55,136 nucleotides of DNA. Source: an uncultured Bacteroidia bacterium (GTDB lineage: Bacteria > Bacteroidota > Bacteroidia > Bacteroidales > Prolixibacteraceae). The stretch spans positions 1-55,136 of the forward strand of contig CAIUAN010000060.1 in the NCBI GenBank assembly GCA_903897145.1, given 5' to 3'. A model generated the notes under the pieces. That model did not search any database, was not told the DNA's origin, and saw only the letters and a program-made list of their open reading frames with translations. Shown one piece after another: positions 1-9,663 of the stretch (its first letter is position 1; each line of letters opens with the position of its first letter). The position numbers and the translations under genes were made by a program.

Positions 1-1170
1 CTGACCGACTAATGTTGCCAACTTCTTATTTTTCAAAACAGAGGCGACCATCTCAGCGGTGTGCGAAGTTTTGCCATCGACCAAGAGAAAGACTTTTCCC
101 TTAAAAGATTCTTCAACTGGCACAACTTTAATCGATCGCCCTTGTTCATAGATCAATTTTCCAGCAGAGTAGCCCGGATCGGCAAAGCACTTAAGGAACT
201 TCGAATAGTCAGATGCTGAAGGGATAAAGTTATTTGAATCACTCCATTTCCGCGTCAGATAAGCACCCGCATCAAAGCTCTGATGTGCCACATAATTGAG
301 CATTAAAAAAGCAGTATTTAGCTTTAACTTATTGTTGCCTCGAAGATCAATGACCAAATTAGCGTATCCCTTGAGACGAATCGCAGTTGAAATACTATCC
401 ATCTCCTTTTTGTTAGAAGGGAAAGAATTTGCATCAAAGAATATGGTATTATTTTTCAGCTCTCTGATAGAAGGGATATTCTTTCTTCCACCCTGTTTAC
501 GCTGCTTTTTTCCCTTATTGTGAGGTCTTACCTTATTAACCTCATAAGGGGCAAAAGGAAGTTTTTTACCGAGCCAAAAAAACGTAGCCGCTAATTCATA
601 GTCATCGGAGATTTTCGATTTTAGACTATTCACCTTCTTTTTAAAGTCCAACCATTCATCCTTTTTTAGCCAAGAAGCGTTGACTAAACTTTTTTCTGTC
701 AAAGAGAAAGCCGACGTAATAACAGCATCATAATTGCGCAACGGTGATGCATCGTTCACCCGGACACCTTCAAGAAGTTGCCAGTTTCCTCGTGCATCTA
801 AAAATCGACCTTGGAAGGTATTTTCAGATACAGCAGCATTAAAAATAAACTGTTTATCGAAATAATTAAAGTTCCCATTTAATAGTAGCGTGTCGTTCTT
901 TTGCTGGGTGCGACCTTCAATAAATACGATCTCCGGATATTTCAGTTTTCCAGCAGCTTTAGCCAAAGAGAAGGTAAAAGATCCGGCTAGATCCTTCAAT
1001 GCATCCTTGCGCGTATGCGCCTCGAAGGTATTCTTAGATTTATTCACATCTAAGGTGAGCAATATTTCATCGCCTCGATCATTTTCTACTCTCCAATAGG
1101 ATTGAGCAAAAAGAGTTGCAGACTGGCTGAGGATCAAGACAATTATAAAAATTCGACTATAAATCTTCAA
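1..1170 (-). CDS. S41-family peptidase (C-terminal processing protease type), 3' part missing
   Basis: The reading frame is open from a TTG codon at 1170 to the left edge (390 codons, no stop), so the C-terminus lies outside the window. No in-frame ATG is available: an in-frame TAA lies upstream, and TTG is followed directly by a signal peptide (KIYSRIFIIVLILSQSATLFAQ, probable cleavage after LFA). The visible C-terminal part resembles the tail-specific protease fold: a strand with 'LVIDLRGNN', then 'GKVFLLVDGKTSHTAEMVA', where S41 enzymes carry the catalytic Ser in a '(G)xTaSaaE' context. Here the residue order is T-S-H-T-A-E, so the exact nucleophile needs an alignment. It is probably a periplasmic or surface protease. 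It is separated from the glycan operon by a terminator, so it is probably an independent unit. Family assignment is fairly sure; activity is less so. Confidence 0.75.
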   Translation of the reverse strand, partial: MKIYSRIFIIVLILSQSATLFAQSYWRVENDRGDEILLTLDVNKSKNTFEAHTRKDALKDLAGSFTFSLAKAAGKLKYPEIVFIEGRTQQKNDTLLLNGNFNYFDKQFIFNAAVSENTFQGRFLDARGNWQLLEGVRVNDASPLRNYDAVITSAFSLTEKSLVNASWLKKDEWLDFKKKVNSLKSKISDDYELAATFFWLGKKLPFAPYEVNKVRPHNKGKKQRKQGGRKNIPSIRELKNNTIFFDANSFPSNKKEMDSISTAIRLKGYANLVIDLRGNNKLKLNTAFLMLNYVAHQSFDAGAYLTRKWSDSNNFIPSASDYSKFLKCFADPGYSAGKLIYEQGRSIKVVPVEESFKGKVFLLVDGKTSHTAEMVASVLKNKKLATLVGQ

Positions 1171-1207
1171 AACTAAATGAATGTATTAATTATTAACGAG
1201 AGAAAAA

Positions 1208-1242
1208 TAATAGAGAAAATCGAATCTTGATTTTCTCTATTA
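1208..1242 (-). terminator. Rho-independent terminator of the glycan-degradation operon
   Basis: Positions 1208-1221 and 1229-1242 form a perfect 14-bp inverted repeat with a 7-nt loop. Read on the minus strand the stem is followed by TTTTTCT (1207-1201). There is no T-run on the other side, so it terminates minus-strand transcription only. It sits 18 bp after the stop of the GH20-like gene. Confidence 0.85.
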
Positions 1243-1259
1243 CAAATAAAGCAGAAATT

Positions 1260-3899
1260 TTATTGTGTCAACCATGTTTTTCCCGACCAATTCACTTCTC
1301 CTGTTTCAGCGAGTCCAAAAGAACGATCGTCGTTGTACCATTCAGTATGCATAAGTCCCATAAAATTAGGGTTTGACGCATTTTTAAGCAGTGTTTTTTC
1401 CCAATCTTGATGGTTTACTAAATGATCCCATGGCGAACAATAAACTCTAAAACCGCGGTCAAGTAAATAGGTAGTTCCGGTCTCAATTAAATCGCGTTGC
1501 TGATAATTTTCAGCGCTATAAAACCACTGGGTTAGAACGATGTCTTTATTCAGTAAATCAGCCGTCTTTTCTAAAAATTTTAATCCCGCATTATGATATG
1601 GGTTTATACAATCAGCCCACATAATCATATCTACAGTCGGATTATGTTTCTTGATGATGTCACTCATCCGATTAACCTGATAGGCGAGCAGCTGATGCTC
1701 TTTTAGGTTCCGTTTTTTGCAACGAGAATCGCTATTTACCAAGCCGAGCTCATCATGATTAACATGAATTTTTTGTGGGTTTAGCACTTTAATAATTTGC
1801 CCAACTAAACGATCAAACTCTTCATATGCCAGCTCTTCTGACGGACAAGTTTTAGAGAACCGATGAGCTTTTGAGTCTACTAAATCACCCGAAAAATAGA
1901 TTGTCGCATCTTTCGGTATTCTTCCTGATGGTATTCGCTCAAGGATAGGTGGGGCCAAGGATACAACTTTATAATCTTTACCGGGGATATAGACCGTTCC
2001 ATTGTCCGCTTTTGATAGAAATTTCGGTCTTGAACTTTTCATGTCGAGCATCCGTTCTACATTCATTTCTGCCCGATCGCCTTTAAATGTCAGTGGCTCA
2101 TTTTCCATAGCAAATCCCTCTTCCCAGGCAGGATCACCTGTGATCCAAAGAAGCGGTATCGGTTCAATTTGAAAACTTTTGATATACTCAAAATAAGCTT
2201 GAAAACCCTTTTTGATCTCAGGATCTGAGAGTTTTCGGTAATCAGATGAGCGGACAACAATCTCATTGTATTTCAAGTCGACATACTCCAAAATACGAGC
2301 TTTGCTTTTTTCTGTCATGGGAAGCGGTAGGTATTGAAAAGTTGCTCGATGGGCAGCTGCAGGAAAATCAAGCAAATCAACAGAAGGGAGTGGTTTGTTC
2401 ATTTCAAACAGTTGTTTGAGGGTCACTAAACCGAAGTGAAGACCTTTAATGGTTGCTCCTATGACCTTAATCTGATTTTTGTCGACCAGTATGCGATATG
2501 ATTCACCATTGGGGAAATTAACTGCACCGACCTCTGGGAAATCTTTCACTAATCCAAGAACAACATCCCCATGCACGGCTTTAACAATGCTAATTCCTTG
2601 CTTGGTTATTTTTAGTGATTCGGCGATTCGATTTAAATCTGCCTTTAACACACCACCAGTAAGATCGGTATAAGAGAGTGTATTCTTCAAAATAAATTCA
2701 CCACCCTTTTGCAACTCAATTTTTTGAATTGCAGGATAGACATGGTGGTATGGTGATGGTGCATTTTTCAAACTCTCTACCCATTTAGCAAAGCGAACTG
2801 TCACATCATTTTGTGTCCAAGAATCCATCGGTTCAAGGTTACCTGCCCGCGCATCATCCGCAAGTTGAAAATTCATACACTTGGCATTTTTCAGAATTTG
2901 CTTACCTAGAAAAGTTGTCGAATCAGGAAGCGAAATCCGTTTAAACTGGGCATATGTATCAACGATATTCGGTGCTTTACCTTTGAAAATATAGTTTCTC
3001 AAAGCTGCCTGTTTACCATCTGGCAAAATTATCGAGCAAGAAACAGGATGTAAACCGGGTATCAGATCAAGCGAGCTCTTCTTGATCGTCAAAGTCTCAC
3101 CCAAAGCAGTATGATACGAGGCAACAACATGATTTTCGTCGATATCCATAATTTTAATCTCTGCAGGAATTGGTGTTCTTAAGAGTTCAACTTTATATCG
3201 TTGACCAACAAAAATCTTATAATCATCAGCCGTTTCAGTTATTTCGGGACGCAAGTATAAATAGTCACTCTCTTCGATCCGACTTGTCGTTTGATCGTTA
3301 TCAAGTAATCGAAATTGAAAGTTCCATTTGCCATGACCTTGTGAGATCTTCACGCAGAAATAGTTCTCGCCTTTAAGAAGCTTAATGGGAACTAAATCGC
3401 GATCTGGCTCTTCTGACCCCATGGTATTGTGTTCTAATATCCGTGTACCATTCTGCCAAATTCGAACCCCATCATTTGAAGTTATTGATAAAACCATCCG
3501 TTTTTCGACAGACGAATTCACCGTACATGCAGCATAACAAACTGTCTCTTCACTGGGCTTCATCATCTCGTTTAGAGGAATTAATCCAAATGGATTTCGA
3601 ATCAAAGTCCATTTTACCTGATGACCATCAGGATGTTTGACCTCCATCCCTTCGAACGGACGAATCTTGCCCTCACCACCATATTGCATGAGATAGTCGC
3701 GGTAATGTCCCAAAGAGGTTGAATCAAACCGATAACCATTTATCCCTTTAGGCAAGGGATTTGGAAATGGTCCGCAAAGTAACCACTCTCTAAAAAATAC
3801 GCCTGCCTTTGGATCGTTATAAACTGCACCATTCTTGGAGGGTACGATATTCGAAATCAATACAATCCATAATAACAAAAGAGGGATTAATCTTTTCAT
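1260..3899 (-). CDS. GH20-like exported glycoside hydrolase (beta-N-acetylhexosaminidase superfamily)
   Basis: This 879-residue protein has an N-terminal signal peptide (hydrophobic residues 4-20). Residues about 30-200 look like a beta-sandwich of the kind that binds sugar or supports the catalytic domain. Around 400-510 is a segment like the GH20 N-terminal alpha/beta domain ('ILVDKNQIKVIGATIKGLHFG'). A TIM barrel follows from about 515 ('FPAAAHRATFQYLPLP'). An adjacent Asp-Glu pair (D716-E717, in NHDELG) sits where GH20 enzymes carry their catalytic D-E. GH20 enzymes cleave terminal beta-GlcNAc/GalNAc by substrate assistance; whether this divergent member does so is inference. It is the last gene of the operon, 49 bp after GH78, and ends before a terminator. 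An alternative is a DUF4838-type or alpha-glucuronidase-like relative. Confidence 0.65.
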   Translation of the reverse strand: MKRLIPLLLLWIVLISNIVPSKNGAVYNDPKAGVFFREWLLCGPFPNPLPKGINGYRFDSTSLGHYRDYLMQYGGEGKIRPFEGMEVKHPDGHQVKWTLIRNPFGLIPLNEMMKPSEETVCYAACTVNSSVEKRMVLSITSNDGVRIWQNGTRILEHNTMGSEEPDRDLVPIKLLKGENYFCVKISQGHGKWNFQFRLLDNDQTTSRIEESDYLYLRPEITETADDYKIFVGQRYKVELLRTPIPAEIKIMDIDENHVVASYHTALGETLTIKKSSLDLIPGLHPVSCSIILPDGKQAALRNYIFKGKAPNIVDTYAQFKRISLPDSTTFLGKQILKNAKCMNFQLADDARAGNLEPMDSWTQNDVTVRFAKWVESLKNAPSPYHHVYPAIQKIELQKGGEFILKNTLSYTDLTGGVLKADLNRIAESLKITKQGISIVKAVHGDVVLGLVKDFPEVGAVNFPNGESYRILVDKNQIKVIGATIKGLHFGLVTLKQLFEMNKPLPSVDLLDFPAAAHRATFQYLPLPMTEKSKARILEYVDLKYNEIVVRSSDYRKLSDPEIKKGFQAYFEYIKSFQIEPIPLLWITGDPAWEEGFAMENEPLTFKGDRAEMNVERMLDMKSSRPKFLSKADNGTVYIPGKDYKVVSLAPPILERIPSGRIPKDATIYFSGDLVDSKAHRFSKTCPSEELAYEEFDRLVGQIIKVLNPQKIHVNHDELGLVNSDSRCKKRNLKEHQLLAYQVNRMSDIIKKHNPTVDMIMWADCINPYHNAGLKFLEKTADLLNKDIVLTQWFYSAENYQQRDLIETGTTYLLDRGFRVYCSPWDHLVNHQDWEKTLLKNASNPNFMGLMHTEWYNDDRSFGLAETGEVNWSGKTWLTQ

Positions 3900-3948
3900 A
3901 ATGGGTTCGTTATAGTTGTCGTAAGTTTAGTCTATTCGTTTAAAATTA

Positions 3949-6900
3949 TTAGTGCTGCAGCAAAACCATTGCAGGAACATCTTGTTTCTCAATTCCAGGC
4001 CCAGTATATTGAACACGCAAGTACATTCCTCCACCAGCTTGAAAATAATTAAGTCGTAATGGATAGGTTCCTTTAACCAAAGTTATCTTACCTATATTTT
4101 CAATGTCGGCACCATGCTGACCATCATGATCAACAACCAAATGATTGTTAATAAAAAGTTTACTTCCATCATTGGATTGGATATAAAATTGATATTCCCC
4201 ATCCTTCTTGATCTGGATCTTCCCTTCAAAAGTCATGGCAAACTCATCATTTGTTGATACGATCTCATCTAAACTTAACCGATAGACCACGCCAGACTTC
4301 AAAGGTGTAAGCGGAGCATAGTCTGGTAATTTAGTCCATTTGCCGACATAGAATTTATAGTTAAGACCATTGATTTTAGGATCAATAAAGTCAATGAAAT
4401 TAATCTTTACAAAACTTGGATCATACCCATCAAGCATAGCTTTTGCCCTTAATTCTGTAGGTTTTTTCAGATAAAAAGGAGTCTTATAAATTGGCGAATC
4501 TGAAGTTGGATCAGTGCCATCTGTGGTATAACGAATCACGGCCTCAGGAACATCTGAGGTAATGCGCATCTGCACTGAATCGTGCGCTTGCGCTAAAGTA
4601 TCACTTGGGTGAATAATTGGATTCGACAAGATGGTATTTTTCAACAGGCTTCTTGAACCTTTAGCCACAAATTGATAGTCACCTGACTCCACCTCATACA
4701 CCGCATTCTTACCATTGCGTTTAAGAAATTTAATATGCTGATTATCTGCAATTGGTCGACCTGCTTCAGAGACGCTTTGCTCATCGAATGCCAACACCTC
4801 AACGGTAGCTGATGTATTTGCTGGGATGGACACGCGCAAGTGATAATCATTACCTATGAATTTCCAATCCGACTTAACCGTTCCATACATGGATTGATAC
4901 GATGAATTCACATAACTCAAGCTGCTGACAGGTGATGGTTTAATGAGAATATGCTTAAACCCTGGCTTGTCAGAATCGGGCGAAATACCGCCAAGATTTT
5001 GATAAAACCAGGCACACACACTTCCAAACATAGGATGACTATGAGACACATCGCCTTGAAACGTTTCCCATATCGTGGTTGCACCTTTTTCAATCATAAA
5101 ACCAAAGCCAGGAAAATCACGCTGGTTCATTAGCGTATACGCCAAGTCGGCCCGATCCATATTCGTTAAGACATCAAGCAACAGCGGAGTGCCTAAGATA
5201 CCGGTATCAAAATGAGCTTTATTGTCCACCACAACATTTTTAACTAGATTTTCAAACACCTTATCAATATCTTTGGCTTCAGCAATGCCAAATCCTAATG
5301 GATAAACATTCGCTCCTTGTCGTCCATTGGAGTAGCTCGATTGACCAGCATGATAATAAACTCGATTGATATCATTTTTTGCTTTGAATGCTAAATCCAG
5401 AAAGTAAGCTTTATCTTTTTCTTGAGAAAGTGCTCCTGAAACCTTCGCCATTAGCTGACAGTTATAGTAATAATAGCAACTATTGACAAAATCCGCAGGT
5501 ATCTCAACGATGTCTGGGGAGACCCATTCTCCAAGTCCTTGGCTAGCCAGAATACCCTCTTTATTCAACGAATTTCGCATGTATTCAACCCAATGTTTCA
5601 TCCCAGAATAATGATGCTCAAGGATATTCAGATCACCATAATATTGATACATATACCAAGGAATAATTAAATAAGCCGATCCCCAGGCTGTTCCACCACC
5701 CCCATCTTGGTATGGCGTTGTATTCGGAACATATCCCGTTTGGTGATTCTGACCATCTGAAATATCATTTATCCATTTGGTATAAAACTGTGACATGTCA
5801 AAATTATAGATCGCTGCCTTTGCGGAGATCTGACCATCCCCGGTATAACCTCTACGCTCACGATGCGGACAATCACTTGGTACGCCGCCATGCACATTCC
5901 CCAATTGAGTCCACTGATAGTTATCCAGGATCTTATTCAAGAGCGAATTCGACGATTCAAAGGTTCCCGTTTTGGTAATATCGGTGTTCACTACACACCC
6001 TTCAATATTTTCAATTGTCAATGGGGATGTAGCGCCAAAGACATCGACATACCGGAAAGCATGCCAAGTAAAACGAGGCTCCCATGTTTCGATCCCTTCA
6101 CCTTTAAGAATATAGGTGTCGGTTTGATTGTATGTTGGTCCAAACTCTTCAGTAAAACGCAATTTTATCTTTGTTCCCTTTGGTCCTGAAATCTTCAAAC
6201 GAGCCCACCCAGAAAATAATCGTCCCATATCGTAACGATACACCCCTTTGTCAGGTTGACTTATTGAAATAGGCTTGATAATCTTTGTGATCCGATCGGG
6301 GGCAGAAATTTGTGCTTTAAGTTTTCCTGTTGGAGCCCTTACAGCAACTGCTTTTACCCATTTTGTATCATCAAACCCAGGTTTATTCCACCCTTGCTGT
6401 TCCATTCGCGCATCATATATCTCACCTGTATGAATGCCATTATATACGATAGGACTTATTGCTGTGCGCCATTGATCAGAGCTAGCAATCCATTCAGAAG
6501 TCCCATCTTCAAACTCTATTTTAAACTGCGCAATCATCCTAGGAGTGTCGTACCACAGCATTTTATCTTGAGGACTGTCGGCTTGCAGATACCAACCATT
6601 TCCAAGTATCACACCGAAAGCATTTGCGCCAGGATGCAAGGCAGAGGTAATGTCAAACGTTTCATAAAGCACGGAGGAAGTCATATGGCCAATGCGTGAT
6701 TCCGACCATTTCTCCACCTTTTGACGATCATAATTTGTCTGGTTCGGGGAAAGCACATGATCGCCTATTTTAGCGCCATTGATATACAACTCATAATATC
6801 CTAATCCACTAATATACGCCCTAGCACTTTTAATCTTCTTGTTTATTGAAGCCTCCTGACGGAAGAGTGGTGATGCATTTTTAAATTCGCCCCTCATCAA

Positions 6901-7359
6901 AGATTCTGGTGCCCCAATCCAATTCGCATTCCAGTCAGCAGGATTTACTAAACCAATCTCCCAATTAGCACTCTTACTCCAAGCTGACTCTTGATTTTGC
7001 TCATCCCAAATCTTAACTTTCCAAAATACTTTTTGTCCAGACTTTAATTCAGAACCTTTATAGGTTATTTGAATTGACTGATCAGAATTAATCTTGCCGG
7101 AATCCCAGAGATCGCCCTTATCGGTGGACAATTGAGTTTCAGTAGCTGAAACCATTATCTGATAAGCTGTCTGCTTGGCTCCATTAACATTTTTATTCAT
7201 CTGCCACGAAAGGCGTGGAGTCACAACATCTAATCCCAGAGGATTTATGCCATATTCAGTTCGCAGATTGATCGCTTCAGGTGCTACCTGGCTTTGTTTC
7301 GAGTTGCAGGAGAATGCAAGGAGTGATAAAAAAAGGCAATAGCGCAATAAAATTTTCAT
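3949..7359 (-). CDS. Alpha-L-rhamnosidase (GH78) lipoprotein with C-terminal PA14-like domain
   Basis: The protein has 1136 residues. The N-terminus is a lipoprotein signal (MKILLRYCLFLSLLAFSC, lipid-modified Cys18), suggesting an outer-membrane or surface anchor. GH78 architecture follows: N-terminal beta domains, a concanavalin-like domain with 'YYELYINGAKIGDHVLSP', and the helical catalytic barrel with 'DCPHRERRGYTGDGQ' near residue 496. The latter is the family motif carrying the acid Glu. 'TTIWETFQGDVSHSHPMFGS' near 760 is the second conserved acidic site. After the rhamnosidase C-terminal domain there is a chitobiase-like Ig segment ('VIRYTTDGTDPTSDSPIY', about 940-970) and a PA14-like domain ('DGEYQFYIQSNDGSKLFINN', about 1060-1080). 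It probably releases terminal alpha-L-rhamnose. It is 23 bp downstream of the propeller gene, within the operon. Confidence 0.9.
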   Translation of the reverse strand: MKILLRYCLFLSLLAFSCNSKQSQVAPEAINLRTEYGINPLGLDVVTPRLSWQMNKNVNGAKQTAYQIMVSATETQLSTDKGDLWDSGKINSDQSIQITYKGSELKSGQKVFWKVKIWDEQNQESAWSKSANWEIGLVNPADWNANWIGAPESLMRGEFKNASPLFRQEASINKKIKSARAYISGLGYYELYINGAKIGDHVLSPNQTNYDRQKVEKWSESRIGHMTSSVLYETFDITSALHPGANAFGVILGNGWYLQADSPQDKMLWYDTPRMIAQFKIEFEDGTSEWIASSDQWRTAISPIVYNGIHTGEIYDARMEQQGWNKPGFDDTKWVKAVAVRAPTGKLKAQISAPDRITKIIKPISISQPDKGVYRYDMGRLFSGWARLKISGPKGTKIKLRFTEEFGPTYNQTDTYILKGEGIETWEPRFTWHAFRYVDVFGATSPLTIENIEGCVVNTDITKTGTFESSNSLLNKILDNYQWTQLGNVHGGVPSDCPHRERRGYTGDGQISAKAAIYNFDMSQFYTKWINDISDGQNHQTGYVPNTTPYQDGGGGTAWGSAYLIIPWYMYQYYGDLNILEHHYSGMKHWVEYMRNSLNKEGILASQGLGEWVSPDIVEIPADFVNSCYYYYNCQLMAKVSGALSQEKDKAYFLDLAFKAKNDINRVYYHAGQSSYSNGRQGANVYPLGFGIAEAKDIDKVFENLVKNVVVDNKAHFDTGILGTPLLLDVLTNMDRADLAYTLMNQRDFPGFGFMIEKGATTIWETFQGDVSHSHPMFGSVCAWFYQNLGGISPDSDKPGFKHILIKPSPVSSLSYVNSSYQSMYGTVKSDWKFIGNDYHLRVSIPANTSATVEVLAFDEQSVSEAGRPIADNQHIKFLKRNGKNAVYEVESGDYQFVAKGSRSLLKNTILSNPIIHPSDTLAQAHDSVQMRITSDVPEAVIRYTTDGTDPTSDSPIYKTPFYLKKPTELRAKAMLDGYDPSFVKINFIDFIDPKINGLNYKFYVGKWTKLPDYAPLTPLKSGVVYRLSLDEIVSTNDEFAMTFEGKIQIKKDGEYQFYIQSNDGSKLFINNHLVVDHDGQHGADIENIGKITLVKGTYPLRLNYFQAGGGMYLRVQYTGPGIEKQDVPAMVLLQH

Positions 7360-7382
7360 TGTTCAGCTCAGTTATTTGTTAT

Positions 7383-9635
7383 TTAGTTTTCTATGAGGTG
7401 GAAGTAGCGTGCCATCCAGTAGGGCCAAAGCCAAAAATTCGGCTCCCGAACCTTGCTTGGATCACCTTGTCTTGCTGCCCACGGATTTTTATCCCATCGC
7501 ACTGTTGCTCGAATGCTTGCAGGAGGGAGTTCAGAGATTTGAATCTCTTCTAAGATCGGACTTCTAACAACCTTTATATCTTCACGCAAAGTATGATCAA
7601 TAGACCAATCCACCAAGTCGAGTGGTGCATCTTTGAGAAATTCTAGTGTTTGATCCTTATGGATAACCTTGCCAGTTATATACGTATAAATAAGGTTATT
7701 AATTAGATTCTCGCCAGTAGGCTGACGCGCCATCCACTCTTCAAAAAGCTGCATATAGAAACGATGTAACTTAGGGTCTTTCTCGCACTTTAGTATCATG
7801 GGAAATAAATAACCTTCCAACGAACAATCAAAATAGATCAGCCAAGCTGGGTTTTTCTTATTAAGCCTATATACATTGTCAAGATAGCCCTCTTGATCGA
7901 TCAAACGACGATATTCCGTTTCGTATTTTGCATCACCTGTTAATGCACCCGCAAATTTAAGGTAAGTCAAAAGTTCAAAAGAGTTAATACTTCGCTCTGA
8001 GGCCCAATCAGGATCACGATTTAATTGATCTGGCGACCATACACCCCAATGGGTATGACTCCCATCCACATCAACTAAGTTATAGTTCGTTTTAATCAAT
8101 TGATCCACAATTTTTTTAACATGATTGCGAATAAGAACCTTTTCTTCCGCATTCGCAGCAAGTTCATAAAAAAAGAAATACCCCATCATATGGCCATCCA
8201 TCTCATCTGGACTAGTATCATTTTTCCACAACCATTTTCCATCTTTCGATAAATGCCATCTCACTTCAACGGACTTAAAGCGAGGATCTTTCACCAACTC
8301 TTCAGCCAACTCTTTATCCGTATAGGTCTTATTCGGATCATTGACATTCAAAGCACCAGCAGGAACAATCGTCCGAGCGACGAAGCCATCAGTCTGAGTG
8401 ATGGTTTGAAGTGTTTTCAAAAAATCAAATGCTTTTCTAGCCTTGTCATGCGCATCTTCGTTTTTAGTAGCTGCATATCTAAAGCTCTCCATTGCCAAAT
8501 ATCCACCCGTATATTCGCCATCGTTATCATCGTCAGAACGGTGCCATGAGGCTGTATCCCCCGGAATTTCTAATTCTAATAAGCAGCAGATCCAAGGATC
8601 TCGGATATGCTGACGCATCATCTGCGCATAATAATTTTGCTCCTTTTGTTCGAGTGTCATACTCGTTTGCTTAATCTCACTTACCCCATTGGCGGTGGCA
8701 ATCCAAGCATCTCCCTTTTGATCGAAAGCTACAGCATTCACCTGATCGTTGGTCAGCCACCTTTTTGAAAACCGAAGAGAGTGAGTCCCATCTTGGGCAA
8801 ACCGAACAACCCCAACATTGGTCCCAATCCACATGGTGCCATTGGGAGATTGCCGAATACAATTGACATTCGCAGAAGGAATACCCTCTTTGGGGGTAAG
8901 ATTATATTTAAGTTGATCTTTACTTCGAACAGAAACGCCTCCTAAAACGCCGACCCACTGGTCGCCTTGTTGGTCAAAAGCAACAGAACGACTATAGCAA
9001 CTTAAGAGATCGTTGGTATCTTGATATAACTTAGTCTTACCATCTTTGCAACGAAAAAGCCCAACATCAGATACGATCCAAAGATTACCTTGACCATCAG
9101 TTTTAGCATCCCTTAACGTGCGTCCAATCGCATAATGTTGCAGCTCCCAATTCCCATCTAACAGCTGCCAAAGGCCATTCGGTCCCATGGCATAATCGCT
9201 TTTAGGATCTGAACTTAAAACAGACACAGGCCCAAGAACACCCTTTTCTTTCAATAATCCCTGACTTCCAAATCGATACAATCCATCCCAGGTTCCTAGC
9301 AAAACATCACCCGTAGACGTTACCTGTACTGCATAAGCAGGACCTCTCTCGGCACCCGAGATTATAGGGTCCCAATCTCGTGAGTTTGGCTTTTTCCTGA
9401 AAATCCCTGAGGCTGTAGCGATCCAAACATTATCCTGCTGATCAACTGCAATACTTCGGACCTCATTATCTGCTTTGCTCTTGCTAACCTTGTAGGCTAC
9501 ATGGGTCTCCTGAATAAATGGAGTATCCTTAAAGCCTTCTTTCAGACTTTGCGATTTCTGATCAACCGTAATTATAGTGCTAAAAATATATTCACTTGAG
9601 AGCAATAAAGCCAGGATTAATATTAAATATTTCAT
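7383..9635 (-). CDS. Beta-propeller plus (alpha/alpha)-toroid fusion protein, exported, function unknown
   Basis: This 750-residue protein starts with a signal peptide (MKYLILILALLLSSEYIFS). Residues about 50-340 hold six or more short repeats of the two-component-regulator propeller type, each ending W[IV]x[TV]xxG[VI] ('NVWIATASGIF', 'NLWIVSDVGLF', 'TMWIGTNVGVV', 'DAWIATANGVS'). From about 345 the sequence becomes helical and Trp/Tyr rich ('DDDNDGEYTGGYLAMESFRYAATK', then 'DFLKTLQTITQTDGFVARTI'). That resembles the alpha/alpha toroids of many glycosidases and lyases. No histidine kinase or response-regulator domain follows the propeller, so this is not a hybrid two-component sensor. The placement inside a rhamnosidase/mannosidase operon suggests a glycan-active or glycan-binding role. 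The catalytic activity cannot be named from sequence. Confidence 0.7.
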   Translation of the reverse strand: MKYLILILALLLSSEYIFSTIITVDQKSQSLKEGFKDTPFIQETHVAYKVSKSKADNEVRSIAVDQQDNVWIATASGIFRKKPNSRDWDPIISGAERGPAYAVQVTSTGDVLLGTWDGLYRFGSQGLLKEKGVLGPVSVLSSDPKSDYAMGPNGLWQLLDGNWELQHYAIGRTLRDAKTDGQGNLWIVSDVGLFRCKDGKTKLYQDTNDLLSCYSRSVAFDQQGDQWVGVLGGVSVRSKDQLKYNLTPKEGIPSANVNCIRQSPNGTMWIGTNVGVVRFAQDGTHSLRFSKRWLTNDQVNAVAFDQKGDAWIATANGVSEIKQTSMTLEQKEQNYYAQMMRQHIRDPWICCLLELEIPGDTASWHRSDDDNDGEYTGGYLAMESFRYAATKNEDAHDKARKAFDFLKTLQTITQTDGFVARTIVPAGALNVNDPNKTYTDKELAEELVKDPRFKSVEVRWHLSKDGKWLWKNDTSPDEMDGHMMGYFFFYELAANAEEKVLIRNHVKKIVDQLIKTNYNLVDVDGSHTHWGVWSPDQLNRDPDWASERSINSFELLTYLKFAGALTGDAKYETEYRRLIDQEGYLDNVYRLNKKNPAWLIYFDCSLEGYLFPMILKCEKDPKLHRFYMQLFEEWMARQPTGENLINNLIYTYITGKVIHKDQTLEFLKDAPLDLVDWSIDHTLREDIKVVRSPILEEIQISELPPASIRATVRWDKNPWAARQGDPSKVREPNFWLWPYWMARYFHLIEN

Positions 9636-9663
9636 TGCTATTATTTCAATGCTGTTAAAAACA

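Noticed and set aside
4641-6699. Several open frames of 60-130 codons on both strands inside the GH78 gene
   Set aside because: They lie wholly within a long gene with clear domains, have no signal or known motif, and are explained as shadow frames.
7383-9635. Hybrid two-component sensor
   Set aside because: The propeller repeats match, but there is no transmembrane helix after them and no kinase, receiver or HTH domain.
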